Source: Saccharum officinarum
Taxonomy: Eukaryota > Streptophyta > Magnoliopsida > Poales > Poaceae
Assembly (NCBI GenBank): GCA_020631735.1
Contig: CM036215.1
Coordinates: 17,200,346 to 17,264,345 of the forward strand
DNA length: 64,000 nt
Reading direction: 5' to 3'
In this document: piece by piece, positions 46,740-58,831 of the stretch
Position numbering within the stretch: position 1 is the first letter of the stretch
Layout: each line of letters opens with the position of its first letter
Position numbers and translations under genes: made by a program
Notes under the pieces: generated by a model
The model's database searches: none
Told to the model about the DNA's origin: nothing
What the model saw: only the letters and a program-made list of their open reading frames with translations

Positions 46740-48600
46740 TGATGGTATTTATAAGTTATAACATTAATGGAAGAGGTGCAATCACGATTCATGAAGAAAA
46801 AATGTTGGAAGATACTAATCCAATTAAGAATAAATAAACACAGTAGTACAATACTAGTATTTGTTATGCCAAACACTGTTAGAAACTCAACCACTGCTAT
46901 TATTTGCCTCTACAAACTTATGTTTATGACATTGCTTAGATAAAGGTTACATACCTCTCTAACTATTTCAGCATCTCATACATCGAGTTTGCACTGTTCA
47001 ATGTTCTGTTTCGGTTTTCCGCAATAGAGGTTGTTGCTGAGTTTGGGCAAAAAAGGTCTAATTCCAAGAACATTGTTTCATGATTTATGGACTCAGTTTG
47101 CTTCTTTAGTCATTGGAATGGATTGCTTCATGTAGATATACTTTCTGCAGCCTAGATAAACAAACTGCACATGCTGCCAAAGGATTTTATTTAGGCCTTT
47201 CATGGTTTGATATTATTACGAAAAAGTCTATTGTACACTCTTGCTAAACCCTCTTGCTGTACACTTGAAACCACTACCGTGATGTGTGTTCTCATGAACA
47301 AATGTCTTCTTATCTCTCTATCAGACTTGGTGCTTATCAATCAAACAACTCATGGAGCTTCTCTCTCCAGGAGCCCACTTTAGCGGCAAACACTACATTG
47401 CAACTCGATAGCAAGGAGTTACTGGCATGTTACATACGCCTAGCCTTACATATCTCCTGACGTATGCAAATTAGTTTAGTTTACACTACCCGCAGGTCAA
47501 TTGCATGGGATTATGTTCATTTGTGGTTGTTAACAGTGTTGCTTTCATCAATGATCAGCCTACTGAAGATGAAGCCTTACGGACTAACCTAGAGATTCAC
47601 AAAGACGCCGAAGACCCGCAGAACTACCGGTGCAACGAAAAAACAGCAGGTTTGATGACAAACAAAACCAGAGCTAGCTTTCCATACACAGACTCACTCG
47701 GTCTCTCATCAGCATCTGTATTAAAATTGCAGAGCAAAACGAGCAGCCTCCCAAGATTCTGAAAAACATGCTCGCGGCGCTGATTCCGTGCCTCAGGCTC
47801 CAAAGGTGCTCACTCATTTCTACTTCTTACATATCCTATACACCAATTCAAACATAGCCACCTAGAAATCCTCAAGTCAGGAGGCCAAGCCACTATAATA
47901 GTAGCCACCAAATATGTACCGTTTACATGGCAACTGAATGTGCCTACTGGCCATACAACTATCAGTTTTTTAGTACTAATCGATCTATCAGATCCACCAC
48001 ACTTCGCTAATCCATTGATACCTTTCCTTTATCAGGAACTTATGCCAGGCATCATTTTCTGACCTGTTTAGGATGGATGATCACAGGCCTTGTTGTCCAT
48101 GTCCGATCTCCTAGATGGGGATGGATATTTGGTAGCCTAAATAAAACAACCTATGTATAAAAAAGCAAGGAACAAAGATGTTCCTAGGCCTGTTGCTAGT
48201 AAAATTATCAGGCCACACACTGCATCACACGCCTGTAATATTTCTATAAGTGCAGACATCTCCCGCTACAACCAGCCTACTCAGCTTCTCAGACCTGTTA
48301 ACTCTAGCTTAATGAAACTATCATACCTATGACCTCAATGTGTATGCCTGTTTAATTAGACGCTTGAGGTTTGGTTAGAACTATGCAAACAAAGGTGTTA
48401 AACGGCCAGAGCTCTGCTCGGGTGACAGCACTGGTTTATCTATCCACTCCCATTGTGTTTGACCTATTCAGTCAACCAAATTTCCTGCCGCCAAAAGCTG
48501 CAGCAACTCAAACTTCCTTGCTTACCACATTTATGTATAATAACATGCTTACTCATGTCCACATTAGTGCTCCCTTATATTAATGGATGAAACCTATCTT
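46740..48600. other. CACTA interior, possible captured gene debris
   Basis: Contains one 85-codon plus-strand frame (47505-47762) whose protein I do not recognise and which lacks a convincing context. Repeated AT-rich words only otherwise. It may contain other exons of captured genes that cannot be identified by reading alone. Confidence 0.4.
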
Positions 48601-48639
48601 AAACTGCCTCCGTAATTATGTTTCCTGGCGGCATACATG

Positions 48640-48672
48640 CCGGGGCGCGCGAAGGCGCGCCACCTCCACTAG
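48640..48672 (+). mobile_element. Possible Helitron 3' terminus inside the CACTA
   Basis: A perfect 7-bp stem GGCGCGC / GCGCGCC with a GAAG loop (48644-48661) is followed after 7 nt by CTAG and then T. Helitrons end with a short GC hairpin about 10 nt before CTRR and insert before T. No confident TC 5' end was found; TCTCTCTATCAG near 47313 is one candidate. Confidence 0.35.
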
Positions 48673-49780
48673 TAAATAAAAAAAATAAAGTCCTTCCCCC
48701 TCTCTGGCTCTCCCACTAATGATGAGTTATAGCACCTTGCCACAAACAAGGACTTTGTTTCCTGACCAAAGACAAGAGCATAACATACTTGTTCTCAAGA
48801 TGGTGCGTTGCAGAATCTCCAGAACAGGACAAATGAAATATCACCATTTTTGCCATATAAGCAACTCTTGAAGCATAAAACCATACATTTCACACATATG
48901 AACCAGATTAACTTATTGCAGAGTGCACAACACACATTAGCTCAGAAAGTCAACTTTATAAACACACTGGAAGACTCACCCGAAGCTGTGAAGAAACAGG
49001 TTGAGCAATGTTTCTATTTGGTAGTGGACTAATGGTGCCTCACTACTGCCTCGACATTAGTAATTTCTACCTTTCTTTTTCTTTCCCCAACCACTACAGA
49101 AATGAAATGAACAGCCAACCTAACAGTCAATGGTTTTTTCTGGCAACCTAACAGTCAATGGTACAAACAGGGTCCATGTGATTTTCTCATGGATCATGGC
49201 GTGCACACGCAGCACCCACCAGGCCACCACTCATGCAATCGACCGCGCCTGTTGCTAGAAGCGGTGGCACCACAGATCAAAGTCTAGGGCTACAACACAA
49301 AGAATGGCAGGAGGAGCGTGGTTGTGCTATGCCGTTCGTCTACCGTACCTGACGTCGAGGTAGCGGTGGCCGGCCTGCTGCAGTCCTGCCGGAGTCCTCC
49401 TGGCCGTCGACTCCCCTGGCCGCCGGACGCCCCGGCGCCCCTGGCCGCCGGCTGGCCGCCCAGGCTCCCTGGCCACGCGCCGCGCGCTGCGCGCCTGCGC
49501 CTGCCTCCGCGAACGCGCGGACGAGCTAGGCCATGTGTTGCCCGCCCGCCGCCGCCCACCACCGACCTTCTGCCTTTCCCCGCCGCCGCCACAGACCGAG
49601 AGAGAGGGAGCCGATTGAGACTCACAGTGTCGATTGGGGAATGGGGGGATTCCTGGACCTGTACTCCGTCCACTGCATATAGGGTTTCTAATTTGGATGG
49701 GCCTAGATTTTATGGGGCACATGAAATGGTATTGGTGGTGGTGGATAGCCCAACTGATGAGTGAATGTGTTATCTGCTTA

Positions 49781-50943
49781 GGGCGTTTGTCGAGTGTCAC
49801 ACGGCTGACACTTGGCAAACTGTCCAGTTTGCCTAGTGCCAAGGGTGTGACACTCGGCAAAATGACCATTTGCCGAGTGTCAGACTTTGGCACTAGGCAA
49901 ACTATTTTTTTTGGATTTTGACCTCCCAAAATTTTGTGTAGTTGTCCTATACTAACTTAAACTACATGTTCAAATTTGGCATATTTCTGGAACCTTTTGC
50001 TATATTTATTTAATTTATTTCATTTAATTGATTTTTTTGGATAAAGCAAATGTGAACTGCAAGAAGATTGAATAATGGAATTTAATGTATGAAAAAATGA
50101 TATTCATGTTATTGAGTCTAAAGTGAGGCCGTATCCAGGAACAGACCAAAAATTTCGTACATCTTGTTCACGAAATATGACAACGAACTTGTGGGCGAGT
50201 TGGTTTTAAATTTTATAAAAAGCAAACGAAGTCCGAAAATCATGAAACTTGACAAGATGTCGTGATATCATATGTGGAGTTTGTAATAAAAATTTGAGAT
50301 GGTTTCGCGCAAGTTTGTCATGGCGTTGCTTACAAATCAAGACATATCCACATAACATATTGATATCATATGAGGAGATGTCTTGGTTTGTAAGCAACGG
50401 CCGTGACAAACTTGCGCGAAACCATCTCAAATTTTTATTACAAACTCCACATATGATATCATGACATCTTGTCAAGTTTCATGATTTTCGGACTTCGTTT
50501 GCTTTTTATAAAATTTAAAACCAACTCGCCCACAAGTTCGTTGTCATATTTCGTGAACAAGATGTACGAAATTTTTGGTCTGTTCCTGGATACGGCCTCA
50601 CTTTAGACTCAATAACATGAATATCATTTTTTCATACATTAAATTCCATTATTCGATCCTCTTGCAGTTCACATTTGCTTTATCCAAAAAAATCAATTAA
50701 ATGAAATAAATTAAAGAAATATAGCAAAAGGTTCAAGAAATATGCCAAATTTGAACATGCAGTTCAAGTTAGTATAGGACAACTACAGAAAATTTTGGGA
50801 GGTCAAAATCCAAAAAAAAAATTAGTTTGCCTAGTGCCAAAGTCTGACACTCGGTAAAGGGTCATTTTGCCGAGTGTCACAACTTTGACACTAGGCAAAG
50901 CACATGTTTGCCGAGTGTCGGTCGTGTGACACTCGGCAAACTC
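49781..50943. repeat. 1.16-kb inverted repeat (long hairpin) in the CACTA
   Basis: Two arms of about 580 bp face each other around 50362. Paired positions sum to 100724 both near the centre (50301-50320 with 50404-50423) and 400 bp out (49941-49956 with 50768-50783), so there is no net indel over that span; a 3-bp shift appears only past the poly(A)/poly(T) run. Identity by eye is very high in the inner 450 bp and lower in the outer subterminal-repeat part. A transcript would fold into a long double strand. Confidence 0.95.
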
Positions 50944-51203
50944 AAACGGTAGGTCATGCCCGTCAGCTGTCGTCGGTGTTTGCCGAGTGTCAAACATTTG
51001 CCGAGTGTCCGACACTAGGCAAAATACAAGTTTGCCTAGTGTCTAATTTTGCCGAGTGTTGACACTCGGCAAAGGCTTTCTTTGCCTAGTGTCATTCTTT
51101 GCCGAGTGTCACACTCGGCAAATAATCAGTTTGCCGAGTGCCCGACATATTACACTCGGCAAACCTTTTTACACTAGCAAATTAGGCGATTCCGATAGTG
51201 ACG

Positions 51204-51999
51204 AGAGACGAAATAGTACCCCCACGCCCCCACACGCGCGCGCGCGATTTTTCTCCCCTAACACTGATTTATTGAAATGACTTCAGCTATATATGTCATT
51301 TTCTAGTCGTGATATGACCGGATCAATATATGTCGATTCCCGTTTGTTCTTTTCCGTTGTGTGAACACGAGTACTACTTGAACTGCGTAAGTACGTATCC
51401 AGAGCAAATAAAACAACAAACAGTACATATATATATGGATATATCTAGTAGAGGACTCGTGGATAGCTAGGTGAGAACCTGCTGGGAACTTAGTGACCAC
51501 TCGATCGTTTACTTATCCAAGCAAGTTGTTCGTTGGATTGGATGGTGTTCACATGGATTGGTCCATATAATTCCATATCTAGATAGCTTTGGCAATTTAT
51601 TTGTCATATTCGGTCAAGATTATCTGTATGACATATACTTGATTTCCAGAAAATTTATTCAGCATATTCGGCCATTGTTGATCATTGAATGCCATTATTC
51701 ATTTTCAGACGGGTCATTTATTTATTTTTTGTATATATATAGGCTCATGCATGCATGCCGCCATGTTGAGAGCCGGTCTTCACATTGGATTTATGTAGAT
51801 AATATTTACATGGGAGTTATATTATTTGCGCATGGATCAGTACATATGATGTCTTTTTTCCATACCCATTGGATTCCTAAAAAAGTTGGATTATTTTCGG
51901 TGTAAATTGTACCGGCAAGTAGATGGACATAAGAAAAAGATATATCTTGCACCATGATCGTCGCCTTATTGAGTAAGTGGATTTTTAGGTTCCTCACAT
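51204..51999. other. Intergenic, nothing recognised
   Basis: Includes a short CGCGCGCGCG run at 51237-51247. A 144-codon frame at 51471-51905 runs through AT-rich sequence rich in Tyr/Ile/His codons with no family resemblance and is not supported as a gene. Confidence 0.45.
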
Positions 52000-52281
52000 C
52001 CGATGGCATCTTCAAGAGTCTTTTTAAATTCTTCCTAATTGATAGGAATAGATATTTTAGTGAAAAAAAACCTTCAACATCTTTAATTGATCTCCAAATA
52101 TAGACATCATATATTTGGGATAGCTCACTAGCCAAATTAAAGATAGAGAGCGAGGACAGCTTACTTGAGTGTGCACAGGATATATATCCAAAAACTGTTG
52201 TAGGGTATAAAAATATAGAAAACAAATTTTATTCAAATAACTTTTCAAATGATATTTAGAGATTAAATTTTAGAAAAGTTC
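52000..52281. mobile_element. MITE of the GAGCATCTCCAA type, first of an adjacent pair
   Basis: Left end GGCATCTTCAAGAGTCTTTT and right end GAAAAGTTCTTGGAGAGCATC are imperfect inverse copies. The interior (CTTCCTAATTGATAGGAATA, TTTAGTGAAAAAAAACC) aligns by eye with the neighbouring element at 52282-52581, so the two are diverged members of one family. Confidence 0.55.
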
Positions 52282-52581
52282 TTGGAGAGCATCTCCAAAA
52301 GACTCTTTATTATTCTTCCTAATTTGCAGGAATAAAGATTTTGGTGAAAAAAAACCCTCCAATAGTCTCTTGAATTCGATATTCAAATATAGACATCCTC
52401 AATTTCGGATTTCTCTCTATCCAAAGATGAAGAGCGAGGATGACTCTCTAGACTATGCACAAATAAGATATAAAAAAGTTATTGGAGGGTACAATGATAT
52501 AGAAAACGATTTTTACTTAAACGACTTTCTAAATGATGATTTAGAGAATAAATTTCAGAAAGGCTCTTGGAGATGCTCTTC
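52282..52581. mobile_element. MITE of the GAGCATCTCCAA type, second of an adjacent pair
   Basis: Left end GAGAGCATCTCCAAAAGACT, right end AGGCTCTTGGAGATGCTCTT: a near-perfect inverted repeat of about 20 bp. About 300 bp. The 85-codon frame across it (52370-52627) is accidental. Confidence 0.75.
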
Positions 52582-52689
52582 AACCATTAATATGCAAAAA
52601 TATCTTGCATCCAAATCTTTAATTTAAATTTAGTAGAAATCAGTGACTCATACTTCTCGTCTAACATTACGAAGGTTAAGCATAATTTT

Positions 52690-52950
52690 ATCTGCTTTAG
52701 ATGATTCATAAGCTGTTGTGAGCTGTTTTTTTTTCCGCCAAACACTCATTTGCAAAATAGATTCATGGGTGAAGCTGTTTTTCTCCTCCTCTCACAGAGA
52801 TATGAGCTGGGATGAAGCTGAAAATAGTAGCGTATCCTAACTCTCTCCCTTATGAGCTGATGGTGAAACTATTTTGCCAAACACTTTTTTCCAAAACAGC
52901 TCAGCTTCACTAAAAAACTGCCAGTGAAACTGAGCTGTGAAAACATGTCC
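52690..52950. mobile_element. AGCTGT-rich MITE upstream of the B-box gene
   Basis: AGCTGTTGTGAGCTGTTTTT near the left and CTGAGCTGTGAAAACATGTC near the right, with internal CCAAACACT words in the same family style. This resembles grass MITEs whose ends are rich in AGCTG. Borders are approximate. Lies about 490 bp upstream of the B-box start codon. Confidence 0.4.
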
Positions 52951-53438
52951 TTAAGGATCGAAGGGAGATTCTAGGAGGATAATGCCTGGGTAAATGGTAA
53001 TGCTTCCTGCTTTGAAGGAGTAGTATCGTAGCCTTTACAATATAGCAAGATGAAAATCTATTTTATCACCGTTACTTAACCCACACGGTTATGCATCATC
53101 AAATCAAATCAAATCAAATCGATAAAAGCACAAGTGGTTCCAGACTCGTGCCGTGGTGAACACGAAAAAGGGAAAGTGGACATACATGCACGCGCGTAGA
53201 AACCACATACGTACCACACGGGAGCAGCGGCGAGAGTACCAGAGAGTGCCGGGCACACGTCGAGATATTTTTATATTTATTAAGAAAGACGGGCGGGCTT
53301 TTATTTCCACCTAATAAATAAAACCTACCGAAAAGCGATCGAGCAGTACCCTCATTTGTTTCTCCAGCAGCAACTTCCTCCGTCCCTCGCCGCGCCGGCG
53401 GTGTGCGCGCGTGGGTGTGCATCCCTCCGACCTCTCGC

Positions 53439-55337
53439 ATGAAGATCGGGTGCGACGCGTGCGAGCGCGCGGAGGCGTCGGTGCTGTGCTGCGCCGACGA
53501 GGCCGCGCTCTGCCGCAGCTGCGACGCCGCCGTCCACTCCGCCAACAAGCTTGCCGGCAGGCACCACCGCGTCGCGCTGCTCCCGTCGTCCACCGCTCCT
53601 CCCTCGCCCAGTCCCATCGTCGACGGCAGCGGTGGCGGCGGTCACCCCGCCTGTGACATCTGCCAGGTACGTATATATACGTAACGTATGTAGTATCCTA
53701 ATTCCAGCTAACGGCCGGCGTTGTAGCTTGTAATTTTGTATAGGCGCTCGGCCGAATGAGTTCAGGTCGATCAAGTAGCAAGAGTACAATTTCATAGCTG
53801 GTTCTAGATACAGGACAAGAGGTTGCAATGGCCTTGTATGCAGATAGGTGGGTAGCTAGCGAGATTGGATCAATATTAAGTCACATTCACCATAGGCAGA
53901 TGGTTTTTTTTTTGGGGGGGGGGGGGTTGCGATGAAGGAACGACATGGAGATGCGATGAAGGAACGACATGGAGATAGTACGTTCAGGAACTTTGCGCTT
54001 GGGATTACCAGTCAGATCAGCCAGCTATTTAGCAGTGTTTTTCTCTCAAAAAAACCAGCCAGATTTTAGCCCAAGCGAACAGACTAAACATTATTTTGAA
54101 CAGAAAGAGTACAAAGTATGAAGTTTTTTTTTGTTACCTCAACAAGCATATTCTTAATTAATATAAGGATACCAGCCCTTCTCTCCATAAAAATTTCTTG
54201 TTAATTTCCTGAAAGAAAGGTTTGCCTGGTTGTTGGCTTGTTGCTGCCTCTCTCATCCAATGTGGTGCAACGCATGAGAAGTACAGACATGATATCACAA
54301 CCCGTACGTATCTTATGGGATATCTTTGCACGTGATCTTGTCACACTACTTGCTACGATCGTCTAAGGCCCTGATTAGTTCCAAAAAATTTTGCAGAATT
54401 TTTCAAGATTCCCCGTCACATCAAATCTTTGAACACATGTATGAAGCATTAAATATAGATAAAAAATAAAATTAATTACACAGTTTAGACGAAATGGACG
54501 AGACGAATCTTTTAAGCCTAATTAGACCATGATTGGACACTAATTATTAAATAACAACGAAAATCGCTACAGTATTATTTTGCCAAATTTTTTGGAATGA
54601 ACCGGCCCTAATTGGTGATGCACAAACGGTCTATTATCACTGACATGTTATAAATACACGCAATATATTAGCGGTCCCGCAACCAATTAATGTTATTACG
54701 TAAAAAAATTTCAATTGAAATGATTATATAATTCTGAATAAACACAGAGTCACCGTAGATAAATTTGCGCGCGGTAAAAAAAGGTCAAAAATTTTGATCG
54801 CAACATGACGATATGAATTGAACAAAGTTTGTTTTGCCTTGCTGCATGCTGATTTGCACGCGCTGCTGCTTCTGCCCGATATATTGGTGCTGGCAGGAGA
54901 AGACGGGCTACTTCTTCTGCCTGGAGGACCGCGCCCTGCTGTGCCGGCCCTGCGACGTCGCCGTCCACGCCGCGGGCGCCCACGTCTCCTCCCACCGGCG
55001 CTTCCTCATCACCGGCGTCCGCGTGGGCGACGTCGAGAGCCCGAGCCACCACGTCCCCGGCAGTGACGGCGTCAGCCCAAGCGCCAGCAGCGGCAACGGG
55101 AGCAGCAGCGCTCCCTGCTGCAGCTCCGGCGGCAACCGGATGACGACGACCATGCCCGACAAAGCGCGGCCGTCGTCGTCGGTCCACGCAACAGGAGCGA
55201 CGACAGAGGGCTCGGGCGGGCAGGGGCAGCAGTGGCTGTGGAGTGAGTTCTTGGCCGACGACGTTGGCGTTGCCATGGAGCAGTGCTGCCATGCTGAGCT
55301 ATCTGAACCTAGCTCGTCCGGCCTTACTAGATGCTGA
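53439..55337 (+). CDS. Double B-box zinc-finger protein (BBX, subgroup IV)
   Basis: Two exons, 53439-53666 and 54897-55337, CAG|GTACGT donor and GGCAG|GAGAAG acceptor, give 222 residues. B-box 1 starts at the N terminus with ligands C5, C8, C17, D20, C25, C28, H33, H42; B-box 2 has C72, C75, C84, D87, C92, C95, H100, H109 and is split by the intron after CDICQ. No CCT domain follows; the tail is Ser/Gly-rich with a WLWSEFL patch near the C terminus. This is the arrangement of plant BBX subgroup IV (BBX18-25), nuclear transcription co-regulators of light and hormone responses, often partners of HY5; the exact orthologue is not resolved, BBX20-22-like being my guess. The start is the ATG in MKIGCDAC, as in the family; an upstream in-frame ATG at 53403 would add 12 unrelated residues. 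The intron carries a MITE. Confidence 0.95.
54367..54609. mobile_element. GGCCCTGATTAGTTCC MITE in the B-box gene intron
   Basis: Left end GGCCCTGATTAGTTCCAAAA and right end TTTTGGAATGAACCGGCCC are inverse copies. The interior has TTCAAGATTCCCCGTCACAT and ATTAAATATAGATAAAAAAT, phrases of one of the commonest MITE families in sorghum-like genomes. About 290 bp upstream of the exon 2 acceptor. Confidence 0.85.
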
Positions 55338-55589
55338 CATGTTGAGATCTCATCAGATCATTTGAGATGATTTCTGGAATCAGCTGATCAAAGAAAAAGT
55401 GTACTAGTATCAAGTGAGCTTTAGCCTCCCTTAACCATCTCAAGTGTTATAAATTCTTCAGGATTAGAAGAATATAAACTGTACTCCGGTTCCATAACTT
55501 TGGTTGCTCTGAACAAAAATCCAGATTGGCGGTCGCTCGTTCGGACTGAACGTGCCTCCTCGTGCGCGCGGTGGCTGCGACCTTAATTT

Positions 55590-57270
55590 CTTTAAGGGCT
55601 ATGCTAGCGCTATAGGTTCGGACGGACCCACGCGTCTGGACACCCGCACATACCGCTGCATCTGATGCGCCCTATGCCTTCTCTTGCTTTATTTTTTTTG
55701 AAACACGCGCCTCCTGCGGCTACTGCTACGCCCCACACCTCCTCCTCCAGCGCCCCACGCATCCTCCTGCCCGTCCAATTGCATGCGAGAGAGAGGAAAC
55801 ACAACGTGTCTATCCCAATGCGAGAGAGACCCCAGTGCGCATGCCCCAATATGAGAGAGATGAATTACAATGTGCGTGCCTCAATCGAGAGAGAGCACAT
55901 CACACGTACCCCGATGCGAGAGAGAGAGAGGGAGGGAGCATAGCGCACATGCACGTATGTTGAGCCGGCTGCATGCTTCACCGTGGGGGACCACGCCTAG
56001 AGGTGCAGGGGCATCTGGTGCAGCGTGTGCTTGCCCGCAAGTCAGAGCGTGTGGGAAGCAACACCTGTTCAAACATACCGAAACAAAGGTGAAACAATTA
56101 AAACATACGTTTGCAACATATGTGTATAATCAATGCAACATATGCAACATCCAAATAAAAACACTTGTAACATACATCTGAAACAGATAAAACATTTGGA
56201 ATATACATTTGCAACATATGTGTGAAAACATATGTAAAATTCAGATAGAACGCTTGAAACTTGCAACATGAAAACACTTGTTGCAACAGAAGACTGAAAC
56301 AAATAAAATATTTTAGAACATACTATTGCAACATATGTGTGAAAATATATGCAACATACATATAAAAAACGCTTGCAACATACGTCTGGAAACAGATAAA
56401 ACAGTTTGAACTAACTCTTGCAATATGCCTTGAAACACTTGCAACATATGTAACGTGTGTAACATCCCCTGATCTACTTTGCAATATCTATATGAAAGGA
56501 TTGCAACATGCCTCTAAAACATTTGAAACAATTGAAACGTACATTTACAACATAAGGGGACAGAGGCCTGGGCTAGTCGATTCAGGGCGACGAGGTGGGA
56601 GCCAGCGGCGAGCGGCTGCGCGACAGCACCAGCGTGCGTGCGTGAGCACCACCACCACCACCGCTAACGGCACCAGGTTTGGCTCGGTGGCGACGGTGGG
56701 GGTTGGGGGGCAGGGAGCACCATGGCCACCGGGGTGGGGAGAGCTCGGTCCTTGGGGTGAGAGAGGGCACTGAGCTGGGGTGGGGGAGAGCCGCGTGACT
56801 CCCCTACAATACTGTCGTGCCACTACCATGGATTTCGCTCGTGCTCCATGGATCTCGCCTGGGTGGAGGAGAGGGCCACCGGATCTGCGGCGTTAGGTGT
56901 TCCCGGTGGGTAAGGATGCTGGGGTGTGGGGGGAGGAGCCGCCGGGGTGGGGGAGGGCGCACGCCGGGGTGGGTGAGGGTGCCGCCGCCGACCAAGGAGG
57001 CAGCCATGGCCGTGCGTCGGGGTGGGGCAGGGCGCAAGCACGGAAGGGATAAGGATGGGGAGGAGAAAGCAAGGGATAAGATTTTTTTTAGGTGCGGGAG
57101 TGAGGCACTCGTTTGTCCGGATATCTTAATTGTATCATTATCATTTCTTTTATCCTTTTTTCCTTCACAACGCTGTGCTCGGTTTGGAGCTGAGTCATCC
57201 ATGTCCATACAAATTTTAGAGGCAAATAGGCAATACTTCCGGTCCTACAAATGCCCTATGTGGCAGACAA
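55590..57270 (-). mobile_element. Periodic ATGTTGCAAG repeat element, copy 3 (inverted)
   Basis: On the plus strand the core (56060-56560) is made of TTGCAACATATGTGTGAAA / CTTGCAACATACGTCTG phrases, the complement of the cores at 22005-22545 and 31625-32060. A GC-rich block (56560-57060) on one side and an AGAGAGA-rich, GCGTCTGGAC-bearing end on the other match the outer parts of copy 1. Reading frames in the GC-rich block overlap on both strands and are not supported as genes. Confidence 0.5.
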
Positions 57271-58831
57271 GCTAAACTAAGGCGGTTGGTAATTTGGCCC
57301 GCCTCTAAAATAGAATTTTTGAACACTAATTAATTTAAAATGAAAAGGTAGTCAACTACACTGTTGCAAACCCCTTCTAGTACTACCAATTTTGTTTATG
57401 TTGTTCCTTCATCTGAGGTCATTTGAAAAGTTTTAAAATATGAATTTCAAATTATGAAAGCTTAAATTCACGCTATAAATGATTTAAAATGGAAAAGTCG
57501 TCAACTACAAAGTTGTAGATCTACACGATAATTTTAATATAACATTTATCTTTATCTTACTTAATTTGGAAAAGTTATCAAATTTAAAAGTTATCAAATT
57601 TACCCTTTTAAGTTTTCAGATTTTGAAATTCATTTTTTTAAAATTAATTAAGTACCTCGAATTGAGCAATTACATAAACCATAGTACTCGAAATGATGCT
57701 TTATAGTTGATGATTTTTTTATTTGAAAACATTTAGGGCTCAGAAATTTTGTCTTAAGATTAATGATTTTGAAATTCATATTTTTGAACTTTTTAAATGA
57801 CCTCAGGTGGAAAAATGACCTAAACTAAAGTTGCAGTACTCGAAAAGATCTGAGACTTTACAATTCAAAATTTTTTTCATTTGAATTCATTTAGAGTCTC
57901 AAATATATAAAAGTGAATACAAAAGGAATGTATTAGTCATTTAGTCACAAGTGACTTTTGTAGTTCTGTGGAAACAAAACGTGAGACCTGAGGTTGTGGT
58001 TTCAAGTTTCAACCCCTGTAGGGGTTGGCTGGTGGGTATCTCTTGATTTTTTTAATTATTCTTTTTGCCCGATTTACAAATTCTGGAAATACAGTGAGTG
58101 TTTGAAATCTCTAGGTCATTATGGCCTTGTCGTCTCACGCTGACGGGCACCACCAAAAGGGTTAGTTGGATAAAAGGACAATAGTTATCCCTAGGTTGTT
58201 GAACATCAAGCGTTAAGTATATCATAGAATAGGGTCAGATTTGTCAGACTTGAATAAAAAGAAACTTTGGAGCAAAACACCCAGAGTGAAGCATACCAGT
58301 AATACGAACACAGGATCATATTAGTACAGAAGAGCACATAGATTTGGTAACCTATAGATTTGGTAACCTAAGTCTATAATGATCAGTGTCATTCATGTGA
58401 TTTCCTCGTTGGACATCGTATACAAAATAAAAACATTATAATCCAAATGTCAGTACAGATGCATTCTCTTTCTTTTTGCCCCAAGATAACAAGGGGAACA
58501 TAATAACTTTGCTAGGGCCACATATAAATACAAAATCAAGATTACACGTGCATCTGATTGCTGGAGAAATTGTCCTCCGTCCCTGAAGCTGTAGTAGATA
58601 GTTATTGCACCAAAATACTGCCCCATGATGGCCAAAAATATGTGGCCATCAAAGTTGGATTTCAGGCTGGAAGCATGCTGAAGTGAATATGGTAGTAGTT
58701 TCAAATGTCCTTGTCTTCTGAAACAACAATGTGTCATTTTGCAAAACAAGAACCATTTCAAACATGTATTTTGTTCCCAGGCTTCGCTACATCATCATCG
58801 GCAATTCGGCATGTTAAACAGCTCTGCCAGA
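57271..58831. other. Intergenic, transposon-like AT-rich sequence and 3' flank of the STICHEL-like gene
   Basis: 57280-57560 contains GCGGTTGGTAATTTGGCCCG and GTCGTCAACTACAAAGTTGT, phrases I associate with interiors of grass CACTA-type elements; no ends were located. From about 58430 the sequence probably belongs to the 3' untranslated region or downstream flank of the minus-strand gene. No further coding sequence supported. Confidence 0.4.

Larger units (their letters stand above)
45354..51200. mobile_element. CACTA element (5.8 kb), non-autonomous, with captured sequence
   Basis: The left end is CACTACTGGAAACAGCGGC; the right end ATTCCGATAGTG is its decayed inverse. ACG flanks both sides (45351-45353, 51201-51203), the expected 3-bp duplication. 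Both ends are packed with TTTGCCGAGTGTC / TTTGCCTAGTGCC subterminal repeats in both orientations (45377-45885 and 49780-51170), the hallmark of the abundant grass CACTA family. No transposase gene is recognisable. The interior holds a DRIP-like RING exon, a Helitron-like terminus, a GC-rich leader-like block (49260-49640) and a 1.16-kb inverted repeat. Confidence 0.88.

Noticed and set aside
49290..49929. GC-rich frames up to 200 codons
   Set aside because: Overlapping frames on opposite strands in a leader-like GC block of the CACTA; one ends in translated subterminal repeats, which cannot be a host protein.
51471..51905. 144-codon plus-strand frame
   Set aside because: No recognisable domain, AT-rich composition, no splice context; likely chance.
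54834..54896. The ATG at 54834 as start of a separate single B-box gene
   Set aside because: The 21 residues before EKTGYFFC are intron sequence; a GGCAG acceptor at 54896 joins exon 1 in phase and completes the second B-box.
56545..57275. Proline/glycine-rich frames on both strands
   Set aside because: GC-rich flank of the third periodic-repeat element; overlapping frames on both strands and no splice or family support.
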